DNA of 64,000 nucleotides from Hydractinia symbiolongicarpus (taxonomy: Eukaryota; Cnidaria; Hydrozoa; Anthoathecata; Hydractiniidae), in NCBI RefSeq assembly GCF_029227915.1, contig NC_079875.1, positions 31,625,501 through 31,689,500 on the forward strand. The letters are read 5' to 3'. Numbering within the stretch: the first letter of the stretch is position 1; each line of letters opens with the position of its first letter. Positions 35,480 through 47,140 of this stretch are shown piece after piece. The position numbers and the translations under genes are program-made. The notes beneath the pieces were generated by a model, which saw only the letters and a program-made list of their open reading frames with translations, was not told the DNA's origin and ran no database searches.

Positions 35480-35790
35480 ACCCCCGTCCAATTTTTAAGC
35501 ACAGCATTCCGAACAAAATATCTCGTTCGAAATTGATCCAAAAGACGTCTTTCAAAAGACATCTTTTGCTATACCTCTTTTAGACGTCTAATAAACGTCT
35601 TTTGAAATACCGTTTTAATTCCGTCTTTTATAAAGCCAAGAAAAGACGTCTTTAAGACGTCGTAACTAAACGCGATATAACTAGACGTCTAAAAGAGGTT
35701 TGAAAGACGGCTAACAGCAATATGTCTTTCAAAGACGTATAATAGACTTCATTTAAACGTCTTATAGACGTCTTGTGCCGGCTGGGTTGT
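35480..35790. repeat. ACGTC-rich repeat block ending GTGCCGGCTGGGTTGT
   Basis: AGACGTCTTTT/AAAGACGT-type words occur on both strands many times within 300 bp, giving nested short inverted repeats. The block ends with GTGCCGGCTGGGTTGT at about 35775-35790, the same terminal string as the block at 45110-45375. Confidence 0.6.
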
Positions 35791-36240
35791 TATGGAACCT
35801 GAGACGAAGTTGTTGATCCTAAAGCACAATTATCCTGTATCAATACAGGAAATCACAAGTATATGATACTCGTCTCTTTTAAATGCCTTGCTTATTAATT
35901 TTACGGCTAAAATATAAGAACCTGAAACGAGGTTGTTGACCTTAAAGTACAATTATCCTGTAACAATACAAGAAATCGCAACTATATGACACACTTGCGA
36001 TTTTTCGTATTGATACAAGATAATTGCTATTAAGGGACGACAACCTCGTTTCAGGTTCTATATATTCTAGCCGTAAATTTGATAAACGAGGCATTTGAAA
36101 GAGACGAGTGTCTCATATATTTGCGATTTTTTGTATTAATGCAGGATAATTGTACTTTAGGGTCAACAACTTCGTCTCAGATTCTTATACTTAGCCGTAA
36201 AATTTAGAAACGAGGCATTTAAAATTGCACCTCAGTAGTT
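35791..36240. repeat. About 120-bp satellite units in head-to-head orientation
   Basis: About two units on the plus strand (GAACCTGA.ACGA.GTTGTTGA, ATTATCCTGTA.CAATAC) run to near 35995, then about two units continue in reverse complement to 36230. The units are those of the large array at 61.5-64 kb. Confidence 0.8.
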
Positions 36241-36522
36241 TGACAAAAATTTTAAAACTGACAAAAAACTCAAAAACTGACCCAAAAACAGTACTCACCT
36301 CTGTTGGTGAAGATGACACATCCCAGCTAAAGTTTTAGTATTTGATGAATTATACCTTCTTCTTTTTAAGAAGTCATGTTTTGAAATTTATGAACGTAAA
36401 TTTATGAATTAAATAGAAACCTATTCTACTATAACCTATAGTTCTAATAAAAAAGACGATATATGCTTCTAATAATTTGCTTAGGTAAATTAAAAAGTAT
36501 AGCTAATTGTCTGAAAATGTTC

Positions 36523-39500
36523 TTAATTTCTTTGATGTTCTTGTAATAACCGTTTGATAGTGTTATTACAAGCGACATCATAAGCAGTTTCGTTCCAATT
36601 GTCTCGTATATTGACATCGATGTGTGGTATCGACAACAACAACTTCACACATTCAATATGACCATAAGCAGATGCAAAATGCAATGGTGTGTTATTGTTA
36701 ATGTTTACGTTGTTAATGTTTGTGACGTCATGATTAATTAAAACTTTCAAAACATCATGATGACCATAATATGCACTGTAGTGATATGCATTCCATTTAA
36801 CTTTATCCACAGCATACACATCACTACCAGCATTAATCAAACATTTCACTATTGATGGTTTATTGTAACGTGCTGCTTCCATCAACAGTGTTGTTTCATA
36901 AACACCTCTCATTTTAACGATACTTGGATGATCAATAAGAATTGATTGAAATGTCTTGACATCGCCATTAATAATGATATTTTCGATTTCTAAAGACAAA
37001 TTATGTGGTATTAATTGAAAACAAAAATAACAAGGGTGTAAAGTTTAAATTAAAAAAATATTGTCATGGAATACTTTCTTTCTCACATTTCTGACTGGCG
37101 AAATAAATTTGCGCTAAATGAAATAGGGCCGAAGATCGCAGTCGGTGCACTAAAAAATTTAAATAGAAATCTCTATTTCAAGTTTTAAGAACATTTATAT
37201 AGTCAATTGTCTAAAAATTAAAACTTTAAGAACATAATTGTTAATAAGTTTATTTGGGTTATGTGATTTTTCGTAAATAATAAAAATTAAACTCATCATT
37301 TTTAAACTGATATACGACTAAGTGTAAAAATTTAAAGTGCGTACTTGATATTCTGTTTTATTATTAATATAAATTCCCTGGTAACAAAGTTGCCGCGGGC
37401 GTTCGCAGTTGACTTGGGTGACATCTTCGTTCAATGTTTCCATTTTTTGCACACATTAGTTTTATTTACAGTCCTCTGAAAGAAGAAAAACGCTGTTAGT
37501 TTTTATCCTCGATTTTGATTAGGTGCAACCTAACAGTGTGCAAATTTTATCGCGCAAGTTTATCATATCTAGTGCGAGTTACAAATTTTAAACTGCGAGT
37601 TTATCATATCTCCTGTGAGGTACAAATTTTAAACTAAAAAAGGAAAACAGGAAAATAAAAATCATATAAAAAACGAACTTTTTTTATAAAAAGAATCTCC
37701 ACATGCTCTTTCAAGCTACTCTCTTTTAAAAGCGCCTAATTATTGAAGAATAAAGATTCTGGGTGAAAGTTATTGAGAGCCAAGAGAATTTACATTATGT
37801 ATTGTTCTTACTTTACGACGAAAATAAGGTTGTCCTTAGTTTTGAAACAACGATTTGAACCTAAAGTTGTTCTTTTGTTATTTTGTATTTGCCAGAAAGA
37901 AAAGTCTCATGTTCTTATAAAATTATATATGTAAGAAAACCGTGGAAGTCGCTGCTTATAGCATGTATTTAGTCGAAATTAGCAAGGAGTAATTGTACGG
38001 GAGGGCATGAATGGATTGTTCTGTGAGGAATTATCATTAGTAGGAATTATCTAGGGCGGCAGTTTTATTTGGATTCTCAAACAGTTTTTTTTTTTTAATT
38101 TTAAAAGTGGCAAGTGACATTACAGTAACACGGTGAGTTGTTAAGAATCAAAATGGAAGTAGGCAGACTGGCTTTGATTGGCTCACCAAGTATAAAATTT
38201 AGGGGGAAGTGTGATAAGAAGTGGAGAAGAACATCTATTGTGCTACGAGTGGCGAAAATTGGAGTAATAGTACTACGGTAAACTACAAATGATTAGAAAT
38301 GGGATTGACAGTACTGTTAATCATCAAAAACTACATATAGGGACGAATAAATTAAGTCTAATTTCTGCGTAACGCAAGAGAACAAACCCCAGTCTTTGTC
38401 GCCTATAATCTCTTTTAACATATTGATTTTGTCTTAAAATAATATAACTTTTAGGGAGAATTTTTTTTTTCCAAAGCCGAGTGCTCAAAACAGAACAGTG
38501 CTGTGCACAATACACAGTTACAAGAAAAAATTTCAATGTTAATGAGTGTTTTGAATTGAAAGTATTCGAGTAATACTTGTGCTCACGTTATTACAAAGAT
38601 AATCTGTTTAGGTAGCAATACCACAATTTCTGCAGATCGAAAAAAATTGCCTATCTTCACCACATAAAGAGCTTCATACCTTCGAAAGAGTAACTCTTCT
38701 TAGCAAGCTGGATCCTTTTTGGCTTTGCATCACTAAATAAAAACACTGTTCAATTATATTGTTGCTATTTTTTAATCTTTATCAATCTGTACAAACATTT
38801 AACAAACAGGTTGTAGAAATATTTTAATTGTACATGACAAATATTGAAGCAGTTGTAATGATATTAATCATTTAAAACAGTTTAATGACAACAAATTCTG
38901 ATTCTGATCAATATGGTGATGTGTAGAGACGATGACAAGTAACACATAGAGGATTTAAAATATACCTACTTCTGTTGTTGTTTTCCAGAAGAAGGATTTA
39001 CAATTGGTTTCTCGTACTCTATAAAATACAATAAAATTTTTTTAAAAATTCACACAATTTATGATAAAACTTTAATTAATAAAATGAAAAACTTACTTTT
39101 CAGACTTTCTACTAAATTCATTAGATCAGTTGTTAATTGGGAATAGTTTGGTTGGGTTTCATCTTCATTAATCAAGTTTCTATAAACAGAACATTCATTT
39201 GGATCTACACCAACAGTGGTGACGTCATCAATTGAAATTTTTATTTCGCCCAACGGATTTGACGAAATATCTGCTTTGTTTATTTGATGAAGGTGTGAAT
39301 TGAATGTTGGGATAGTTCTTGGAAACGAGGATAGCTTGCGAAGTTGTCGTTCAATTTCCAACTTTTCTGTAACTAACTCAAAATGAGATTTTAAATTGAA
39401 AGCTTTAACGTAATCTGCAAATTCTTGTACTTTCTTATCGTCAACAAAACCATCACAAATCAATTTTGCTTTAAATTCTTCAGATTTCTCATCGAATATC

Positions 39501-41405
39501 CGCAGTAGATCTTCTTCTTCTTTATTTAACATTTTGAGATATTCTTCTAGTCGTTTTAACTTTCTTTCTTTTAAATTTTGAACAAATACTTCTCTTTCTT
39601 TCTCTAAATTTGTTAGAGCGTCACTGTACTTTCTTGTTAACTTTTCCAACACCACTTTTGTTTCATCGAATGAGCTGATAAACGATTGAAACCACTTTTT
39701 GGCTTCAAGACCAAAATCATCAATCGTTTTCATTCTGTGATTCTTATGTTGTCTGTGTGTGCAATATGCACATGTTAACAAATTTTCACAATCAATACAG
39801 ACAAATCTTGCAAGCGAGTCGTGTTGCTTACACAATGGTTGAAGTTCTTTCAATTTTTGATTGAAAATGACATTAATATATGACTTGTTGGAACAAGAAT
39901 GAAGATTTTGACATTTTTCACAGATCTTTAAACTGCATGTTGTACAGGAATAGCTGATTATCTGGTTACACTCTTTACTTTGCTGACATAAAGATTTTAC
40001 ATTTTCTCTAGGTGACCTATGGATAAAGAAATATTATTTGCTTTACGTAAAAATTCTATATAACCAAATTCCATTTTAGTGAGTTTCTTGACATATGCTA
40101 TACACATTTTATAAAGACCATGAGTTGCCATTATTCTTAATTTGTTCCTATATCATTGTTACTTACACTTGTAACACTTGTTACTTACGTTAAATTATAA
40201 ATATTTGATATAAAATTTCTGCTTTAAAATATCATTTTCTTATGTTTGTTATTTTTTATGAGGAACTTTCAGCTTTGTAATTTTATTTTTTCTTTGTTCA
40301 CATCCAACCCACATTTGTGTATAGGTAACTTGAACTGAAATGTTAGGAACCAAAAGAACTGTTTTCTGCAGCCACATCTTGTTTTTGTTGAGATGCTGTT
40401 TTAAAGAAGGAGAAAATGTCAACATGGTTAGCTCACGATACATACCTGATGATGATATGAAAGCGTTGTTTAACAACCATCCAAGCAATACTATTGATGC
40501 AAACTACTTACAAAAATTTTCTAAAAAATTATCCCGGAAAAAGAGTGATCCTCAAAGCATTTTATCCGCACATCCTCTGTTTTTAACAGAAATGAGGCTG
40601 TTGAACAAGACTTCTATATTTGCCCACAGAAATGCTGCATAACGTCTCTGGAATTTTGGTCGAATGTCATCTTTCCAAAAAGCGTTATTGCAGATGTAGG
40701 CTTTGGGGACAATGACAAAGTGATGTTGCTAAAAATCTTGATGTTTCAGTTTCGTGAAGCTTAAGAAGCCATAAAATTTGATTTTATAAAAATTTTAACG
40801 TTAAAACATTTACATTGTATTCATGTCAATTTTAGGTGTGGACGTATTGCTTATCGTTGGATTTTTTGTTTTGCTTTTGTATGAATAGTGAGAGTAGAGT
40901 CAAATTTTGAAAACGTTTCTTCAGACAAAACATGTAGTGACTTCTGTTTATTTTTAATTATATTCTTACGCATATAAAACTATACTATGAACTATATCAT
41001 AAAAAATAGTGATTTTCATTATTTACGTCAGTTTCATTGGTTTTGAAAAGCACGTAAAGCACGCAAGCATATGAGCACGTAAAGCAGGTAAAACACATGA
41101 GCACATAAGCACGTCGAGCACGTAATTTAGCAGACTTAATTAACTTACACTTTGTCCAAAATGCCAGTTAATGTAAACACAGTCATTAATGAGGATGTTG
41201 TTTGTTCGTTAGTGATTATTGTCTTTTTAGTACACCTCACTGGACAAGGTAGTTCAGCACTCCCATCTTCCATAAACACTAAAATACGATCTAGACAATC
41301 TTGGCAATAAGTGTGTCCGCAGTTTAGATGTTTAGGCTGATGATAAGTGTCCAAACAAATCTTGCATTCCAACATTGCAGCAAGCTCAACTTTTGATAAA
41401 GCCAT
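36523..41405 (-). CDS. TRIM-like RING/B-box/coiled-coil protein with ankyrin repeats
   Basis: Exons: 41149-41405, 39097-40007, 38970-39018, 38680-38732, 36523-36989. All junctions have AG/GT and keep phase, giving 578 residues. The start ATG at 41405 is followed by G. Exon 1 holds a RING finger (CKICLDTYHQPKHLNCGHTYC, then CQDC and CPVRC). Exon 2 holds B-box 1 (CTTCSLKICEKC), B-box 2 (CKQHDSLARFVCIDC, CAYCTHRQHKNH) and a long Lys/Glu-rich coiled coil. The last exon has about four ankyrin repeats (TTLLMEAARYNKPSIVKCLI, NTPLHFASAYGHIECVKLLL) and stops with the frame. RING-B-box-coiled-coil proteins are E3 ubiquitin ligases, and ankyrin repeats would be the substrate-binding end. The short exons at 38970 and 38680 are the weakest links, so the ankyrin exon could belong to another gene. 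Confidence 0.75.
40340..40770 (+). pseudogene. Unrecognised ORF relic in the TRIM-like gene's intron
   Basis: A plus-strand ORF (40340-40642) reads SRYIPDDDMKALFNNHPSN and LSRKKSDPQSILSAHP. After a frame change it continues to about 40765 with FYICPQKCCITSLEFW and FPKSVIADVGFGDNDKV. Composition is coding-like and there is no splice context. Probably a mobile-element fragment, family not recognised. Confidence 0.3.
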
Positions 41406-41730
41406 TTTATTGCAGAAACTTGCAAAAAATTCTAAAAATAAAAGTATTTCAAGTATCTTTTTTATTCCACACGAGTGAGATTGTTTATTATTATTAGTGG
41501 GCAGATTTCCACTTAAAGATATTTACGTCATACACGTCTCAATGCATACGCTAGGAATTAAAGTTTTGTTAAGATCAAACTTCACCACGCATTGTGATAA
41601 GACGAGACTTTTACAGTGATTTCACACAGTTAAGTAAGGTTTAAAAATATACAAGTAATTTACAAAATGAATAAAAAATGAATTTCGTGTGAATCAGCAT
41701 AAAATTGTAAAATATTATCTGCATTCCCAT

Positions 41731-41767
41731 GCATAAATAATCATGTCAATGACATGATTATTTATGC
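41731..41767. repeat. Perfect 18-bp palindrome with 1-base centre
   Basis: GCATAAATAATCATGTCA, then A, then its exact reverse complement. Imperfect complementarity continues a few bases outward (CATTCCC and GGGATG). Confidence 0.9.
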
Positions 41768-41929
41768 ACAGGGATGCATAGCTTTTGAATTCAGCGTTTG
41801 TGCAATTTCCTATATTGTTTCGATTGATGCTTACATTACGATGCATGACATTACTTGGTATTTTCAAATTGGTATGGAGGACAACTACTAGTATAGCGAT
41901 TAAATTTCTGAAAATGAGACAAAAATATG

Positions 41930-42560
41930 GCAAGTAGCAGTTATTATATGTGATAGAGTGATGAAAAGTGAGAAATTGCAAATAACGTGTACTCTGTGTC
42001 ATATCACTACAAGCCAATAAATTGAATTAAACTAATATTTTGTGAAAAGAGAAATTAAGAATCGAGATTATGAATCCAAAAGTATACCCCTCCTAAATTC
42101 AGCATAATCACCAAACTTTAGAAACCTAGAATACAAGAAATTGCATCACACCCACAATAACAGATACACTTTTGCAACAAACAGCTTTTATTTAAGCAAA
42201 TGCAATATGTAGCATTCTGTAAACCAATGAAATTACATTTCCAAACCAAGTATATAGTAAACGGTTAAAGTTTATTGATATTTTAAATCGTAACACATTT
42301 CCCTTACATAAACTCTGTCTTGGAATTATTTTTTAAAATTATTTACCAAAAATATACAAAACTCTCTCTTCTAACTTGTGTTTTCAAAAATATCTTTCAC
42401 AATACTCAAACAACAAACGACACGCCAGCTTTTGTCCAATAATAAAATATCTGAGTAAACAGCAGAATAATACACCCCTTTTGTTGCCATAGCTCGCGTT
42501 TTCTTTTAAAAGTTCTCCATCGTAGGAGCTTTAAGACACTCCGTTATTTGTTGATAATTC
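41930..42560 (-). repeat. Copy A of a duplicated segment with a decayed membrane-protein exon
   Basis: Collinear with 43060-43745 at high but imperfect identity, including CACTAC.AGC.AATAAA, ATCGAGATTATGAATC.AAAAGTATACCC and CAGCATAATCACCAAAC. On the minus strand near 42535-42400 one frame reads SSYDGELLKENASYGNKR and then LFCCLLRYF, matching copy B. A TAA just before it and loss of the hydrophobic segment show decay. Confidence 0.65.
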
Positions 42561-43059
42561 TAAGTAAAATCACGATAGTCTGTTATTCGCTATATTTGTA
42601 CTCTTGATTTTCATATCATTGAAAATCTTGTAATTCATACTATATGTAACGTGTGTACCCTTACGACCATTGATTTCAAATTTAATTGAAAATCAGAAAT
42701 CCAAAACTTTAGTAGAAATACATTTTTTAATACTTTCTTATTTTGAAATTCAAAATTGAGTGCAGGGTTTACCAGATTCCGGGTTGAACTAACTCTGCAA
42801 CGAATTTCGAGCATTCGTGGACCGAGTCTAACATTAAAAATCATTCGAAATCGTTCGCTGTATATTAAAACATTTCTTTTTACTTCATTATCATTTTTAA
42901 GATCAAAAAGTTGAAAAAATAATATAACTTGATATAAAGATCAATTCTGTTTTTTATCACGTCTCGCGGGTAGTTAGATCAATTCTGGTCTATACATGTA
43001 AATTCCCAGCCCCAGATAAAACTGGGTGACCTGAAAAGATATAAGTGATGAAAAGTGAG

Positions 43060-43745
43060 AATTTGAAAATAAGGTGTTGAAGAAAAGTCGATAGATAATG
43101 TGAAATAGTATTCTGTGACATGTCACTACGAGCTAATAAAATGTATTCAACTGTTATTTTGTGAAAAAAGAATCGAGATTATGAATCTAAAAGTATACCC
43201 TCCAAAATTCAGCATAATCACCAAACAATAAACTTAGAATGAACAAAACTGCATCGCACCCAGAATAATAGAAAAGTTTTAAAAATGATTCGATCAACTT
43301 ACGAAGGAAGTAATAATAAGCCAAAATAATATTTTACTTACAGCACAATCAATCGAGTATTTTCCAGACCGAAATTTTTCGGTGTTATGTTCTTTTCTGC
43401 AACGCTACACTTATTATCACACAGCCTTTATTTAAAGCAAATGCAATATATGGCTTTCTGTTCTGTATAACAATGAATTTACTTTTCCAAACCAAGTATA
43501 ACGTGAACGGTTAAATTTACTTGATATTTAAGGTCGTAAGATCTGTACTGGAAATATTTTTAAAACTATTTAACAGAAATATACAAAATGTCACAACACT
43601 CAAACAACTTAACACAAATGACACAATCCAAAAGTATTTAAATAAACAGTGAAACAATAGACATCTTTTGTTGCCATCGTTCGTATTTGCTTTTAGAAGC
43701 TCTTCATCGTAGGAGTTAAGAGACACTCCGCTTTTTGTTTTTTTT
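43060..43745 (-). repeat. Copy B of the duplicated segment, 1.1 kb from copy A
   Basis: Same block order as copy A. It contains the better preserved exon annotated separately at 43517-43735. Confidence 0.7.
43517..43735 (-). CDS. Candidate exon of a single-pass membrane protein
   Basis: The minus frame reads SLNSYDEELLKANTNDGNKR, then a hydrophobic stretch (FWIVSFVLSCLSVVTFCIFL, about 20 residues, positions about 43645-43575), then NSFKNISSTDL. Charges before the hydrophobic stretch fit a type II orientation. There is no in-frame ATG before it, so an upstream exon or another start is needed; a GTAAAT donor at about 43518 is possible. Conservation of SYD-x-ELLK-x-N and GNKR between the two diverged copies supports past coding function. 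No family recognised. Confidence 0.35.
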   Translation of the reverse strand, partial: KSGVSLNSYDEELLKANTNDGNKRCLLFHCLFKYFWIVSFVLSCLSVVTFCIFLLNSFKNISSTDLTTLNIK

Positions 43746-43999
43746 TTAAATCTTAGTTATCCTATAGTTTTTGAGTAAAATCATAGAATTCCTGACACTT
43801 CCAGGCAGACATATTGTTTTTGTTACCAGTATTACCTTAATTGACTTTTGTTTAATACGCCTTAATCTAAGAATTTCTCTGTTGGTCCAGAAACTTTGAT
43901 GACACTCTTCGACAGTCCATTATAGAACACATTAAAAGAATTTATAAATGGTATAATATTTTAAATTCTCGATTAACATTCGGTTGTAATAAAGTTGGA

Positions 44000-44480
44000 T
44001 CTAGGGGGACAGGTTTGAGGGTCAACAACGTCTCATGTTCTATATATTTTAGCCATATAATTGGCAAACGAGGCATTTAAAGGAGACAACTGCCCAATAT
44101 ACTTGCGAATTTTCGTGTTGATACAAGGTAATTGTACTTTGGGGTCATATATATTTTAGCTGTAGAATTGATAAACGAGGCACTTTAAAGAGACGAGTGT
44201 CGTATATTTGCAATTTTTCATATTGCTGCAGGACGATTGCCATTTAGGGACGACAACCTTGTCTCAGGTTCTATATATTGTATTCGCAGAAATGATAGAT
44301 AGGCATTTCAAAATGACGAGTGTCATATATTTGCCATTTTACGCATTGATGCAGGAAATTGTATTCTAGGGTCAACAACTTCGTCCCTGGTTCTATATAT
44401 TTTAGCTGTAGAATTGATAAACAGACATTCCAAAGTGACGAGTGTCATATATTTGCATTTTTTTGTATTGATACAGGACT
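44000..44480 (-). repeat. About four diverged units of the about 120-bp satellite, inverted
   Basis: AACGAGGCATTT..AGAGACGAGTGT and TTTAGGGACGACAACCTTGTCTCAGGTTCTATATAT recur in the reverse complement sense of the 61.5-64 kb array, with more divergence. Confidence 0.75.
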
Positions 44481-45109
44481 AGCCGGGAGACTAAACCCGA
44501 CGTCAAAACGCCGTGTTTAGAAACACCTTTGAACACCCAAGCGCCTAATAAAAACTGCAAACAGTGTCACATGTTCTGATTGAGCGTTTTAATACAGGAA
44601 TGTAGCATGTCGTGAATCTAGTAAGGCGGCCACAGTTTCAGTTGCAATGTATTATTTAAAATATAACTTTAGCTGAAACAAAAACACAGTTTGCAACTCA
44701 TTCGTCATAGCAGAAACAGTCGCCCAATCTTTTTGATTTTATAGAGAATGTTCGCAGTGAAAGTTCAAAAATGTATTTTACTTCAGACATTTACCTTCAA
44801 CTGGCAATTCAACATGTTGAGGAATATGAGGAATTTGGCCCAGAAAGAGACCTGCCTTAAACCAGGCACAGGGTTGTTCTGTTATTACTACTCTCTAATT
44901 GGTTTGATTAATTATTTATTTTTTCATTTACCTTATTGAACGAAAGCGACGCACGTGAGGTGATGAAGAATGTTTATGCTTGGGAACATAAAGTTATTGT
45001 AAATAAATATGAGTTATCAAGTGTCTTCTGATACTAGTATAATTTAACGAATGTGAGTACTAGTTGATTATAACAGAAAATAATTTTAAAAACCACTTTT
45101 TGTTTTAAA

Positions 45110-45376
45110 GAGCCTCTTTGTTACGTCTGCTAACATCGCAGCTAAGTCGCTGTAACATCGGTTAACTTCGCAGTTATACGTCTGTCAAAGGTCGGCAGAC
45201 GTCTATACAACGTAACCACGACGTTGATATGGCGTTGTGCTCTGACGTCGTACAGCCGTCTAAGTCCAACGTCTGCGCGACTATCCATTCTGGCGTTGAG
45301 CAGACGTCACACCAGCGAAAAACTCGACGTCGCTACGACGTCTCTGCGACGTTGGTGTGCCGGCTGGGTTGTGCAT
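45110..45376. repeat. CpG-rich ACGTC repeat block ending GTGCCGGCTGGGTTGT
   Basis: CGACGT, ACGTC and CAGACGTC words recur throughout, giving far more CpG than the surroundings. The block ends with the same 16-base string as the 35480-35790 block. No ORF. Confidence 0.6.
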
Positions 45377-45804
45377 AAAATTTAGAGGAATTCAGATTAT
45401 TGAACGGTTTGGACTATACATCTGTGGGTAACAATGGTACACTTTTAATGTCTTAGATACGTATGCAAAACAGTCACAATAATTTTATCATATTCAGGCT
45501 GCTAATATTATGCCAAAACGCCAAAAATTTTTGCGTCCCGCGAAGTGTTGAAAAGACAATAACATTAGATGTCCACATTTATCAGGCCCTGTTGTTAAAA
45601 ATTTTATCATTGGTTATATCGATATTAATTGTAATATAATTACTTTTTACACGATTAACAATCGTTTGGAGACTGCACAATTAGGTCAAGAAATGATCAA
45701 AATTTGTCTGTTGCAGTGAAAATCCGGCACATTGCAGGACGTGGTCAAACCTCCCTAAACCATGTTATACACACTTAATTAGTTAATTTAATTATCATGC
45801 TTTT

Positions 45805-45850
45805 AATACTTAGCGGCACTAGCGGGACGCAGCGTGTCCCGCTAAGTATT
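45805..45850. repeat. Imperfect palindrome AATACTTAGCGG...GTCCCGCTAAGTATT
   Basis: TAGCGGGAC at 45820-45828 pairs exactly with GTCCCGCTA at 45836-45844 around a 7-base loop. AATACTTAGC at 45805-45814 pairs with GCTAAGTATT at 45841-45850, so two overlapping hairpins are possible. Confidence 0.8.
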
Positions 45851-46587
45851 CGCATCCTCATGTGAGCTAAGGCATGTCTAAGGTCGTATCGCCTACCTAA
45901 AACTTCGCACTTTGAAATCCTATAATTTGCGTCAGAGAAATGCTATAAGAGCGCTCTTTTTTTATTGAAAGTGTGACCATAGACGGCTTAGTTTTTGTAT
46001 GCACGTGCATCTTTCCACTTCGGGACTGTCTTCTAGGAATATTATAACAAATCGTACTTTTAGGCTTTCAAGCCATATTCGCTAGCTATGCTACATTCTC
46101 AAGTTGCAGTTCAGTATAAATAAGGTTAAACATCATGGCCTCTCACGTTTACAAACTGAGGAACTGATGTATAAGTTAATAAAAGCACAATAATCATAAA
46201 AAACCGCTATTTTACGCCAATTATAGCATTTCTTTGGGTGATTTACTGGGTTTCGGCTCACTTTTTTACATTTCCTCAGTTTCCAAAATATTCTCTGATA
46301 GCTAAATAACTCTACTAAATATTTCTCAGAAGTTAAGGGTTCGTGAAAATGTTGCGAAAGTTCAATTTGTTGTTACTATCCATTATATTTTTTCTTAAAC
46401 AAGCGCCTTCCCAAAGTTGTTGTTGTACACGCTTTGTTCACGTGAACATTAAAATTTAAGCCAATCAAGTTGAACATAAATGACGTAACTTCAAGTTTCA
46501 TAATGGCAGAATGCTTCTGAATAATAGCGGGAAATAAAAAGCGCTAACAAACTTTGACTTATTTTAATCTAATTTATTATCAAAATA

Positions 46588-46698
46588 ATGAGTAATTATG
46601 CATTTCATGATCCACGAATATGTGGATACTATCGCACTGCTGTCTATTTGATTTCATCAAATACCGAACTCGTTTCACCTCTTGTTATACGTAGTCAG
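46588..46698 (+). CDS. Possible first exon, 37 codons, before the LINE
   Basis: An ATG at 46588 opens 37 codons ending exactly at CAG|GTAAAA (MSNYAFHDPRICGYY at the start). It could be the first exon of the transposase-like gene now interrupted by the LINE, but no downstream exon joins it convincingly. Confidence 0.25.
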
Positions 46699-47140
46699 GT
46701 AAAAAATCTCACATTTTTTCTAGGTCACTGAGTTAAAGTTTGAATTTGAATAAGGGGTTTTTTATGCCAACAACAAGAAGCTTAACGGCGTGAAAGCACA
46801 AACTTAACAACAATAAAAAATCAGGCTAGTTTGGAGATCGTTCCTTTGTCAACATTAGTTAAAGTTAGATTTGGAGACCAAGTCTCTATATATAGAAAGA
46901 ATTTAAAAGTTTTTTTGGATTTACGTATGCCATATAAGAGATTTTAAGGAAATCGTACTCTATTTGTGGCTATCGACGAAAATTGCGACTCTTATACATT
47001 CCGAAGTAATTTTATTGCTTATACAAAGATTATTTTGGATTAGTTGGTTTATATGCAGAAAATTTAAACGTTTTTGGGTATTACACGTCCCGACAAATTG
47101 CAGCAATTTGCAAAACTTCTTATCAACACTCTATATCACC

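Noticed and set aside
37348-37442. ATG-started 31-codon exon with GTACGC donor, in the last intron of the TRIM-like gene
   Set aside because: Its phase does not fit the ankyrin exon. Including its upstream part in the TRIM-like gene would create an immediate stop; it may be chance or a separate 5' exon.
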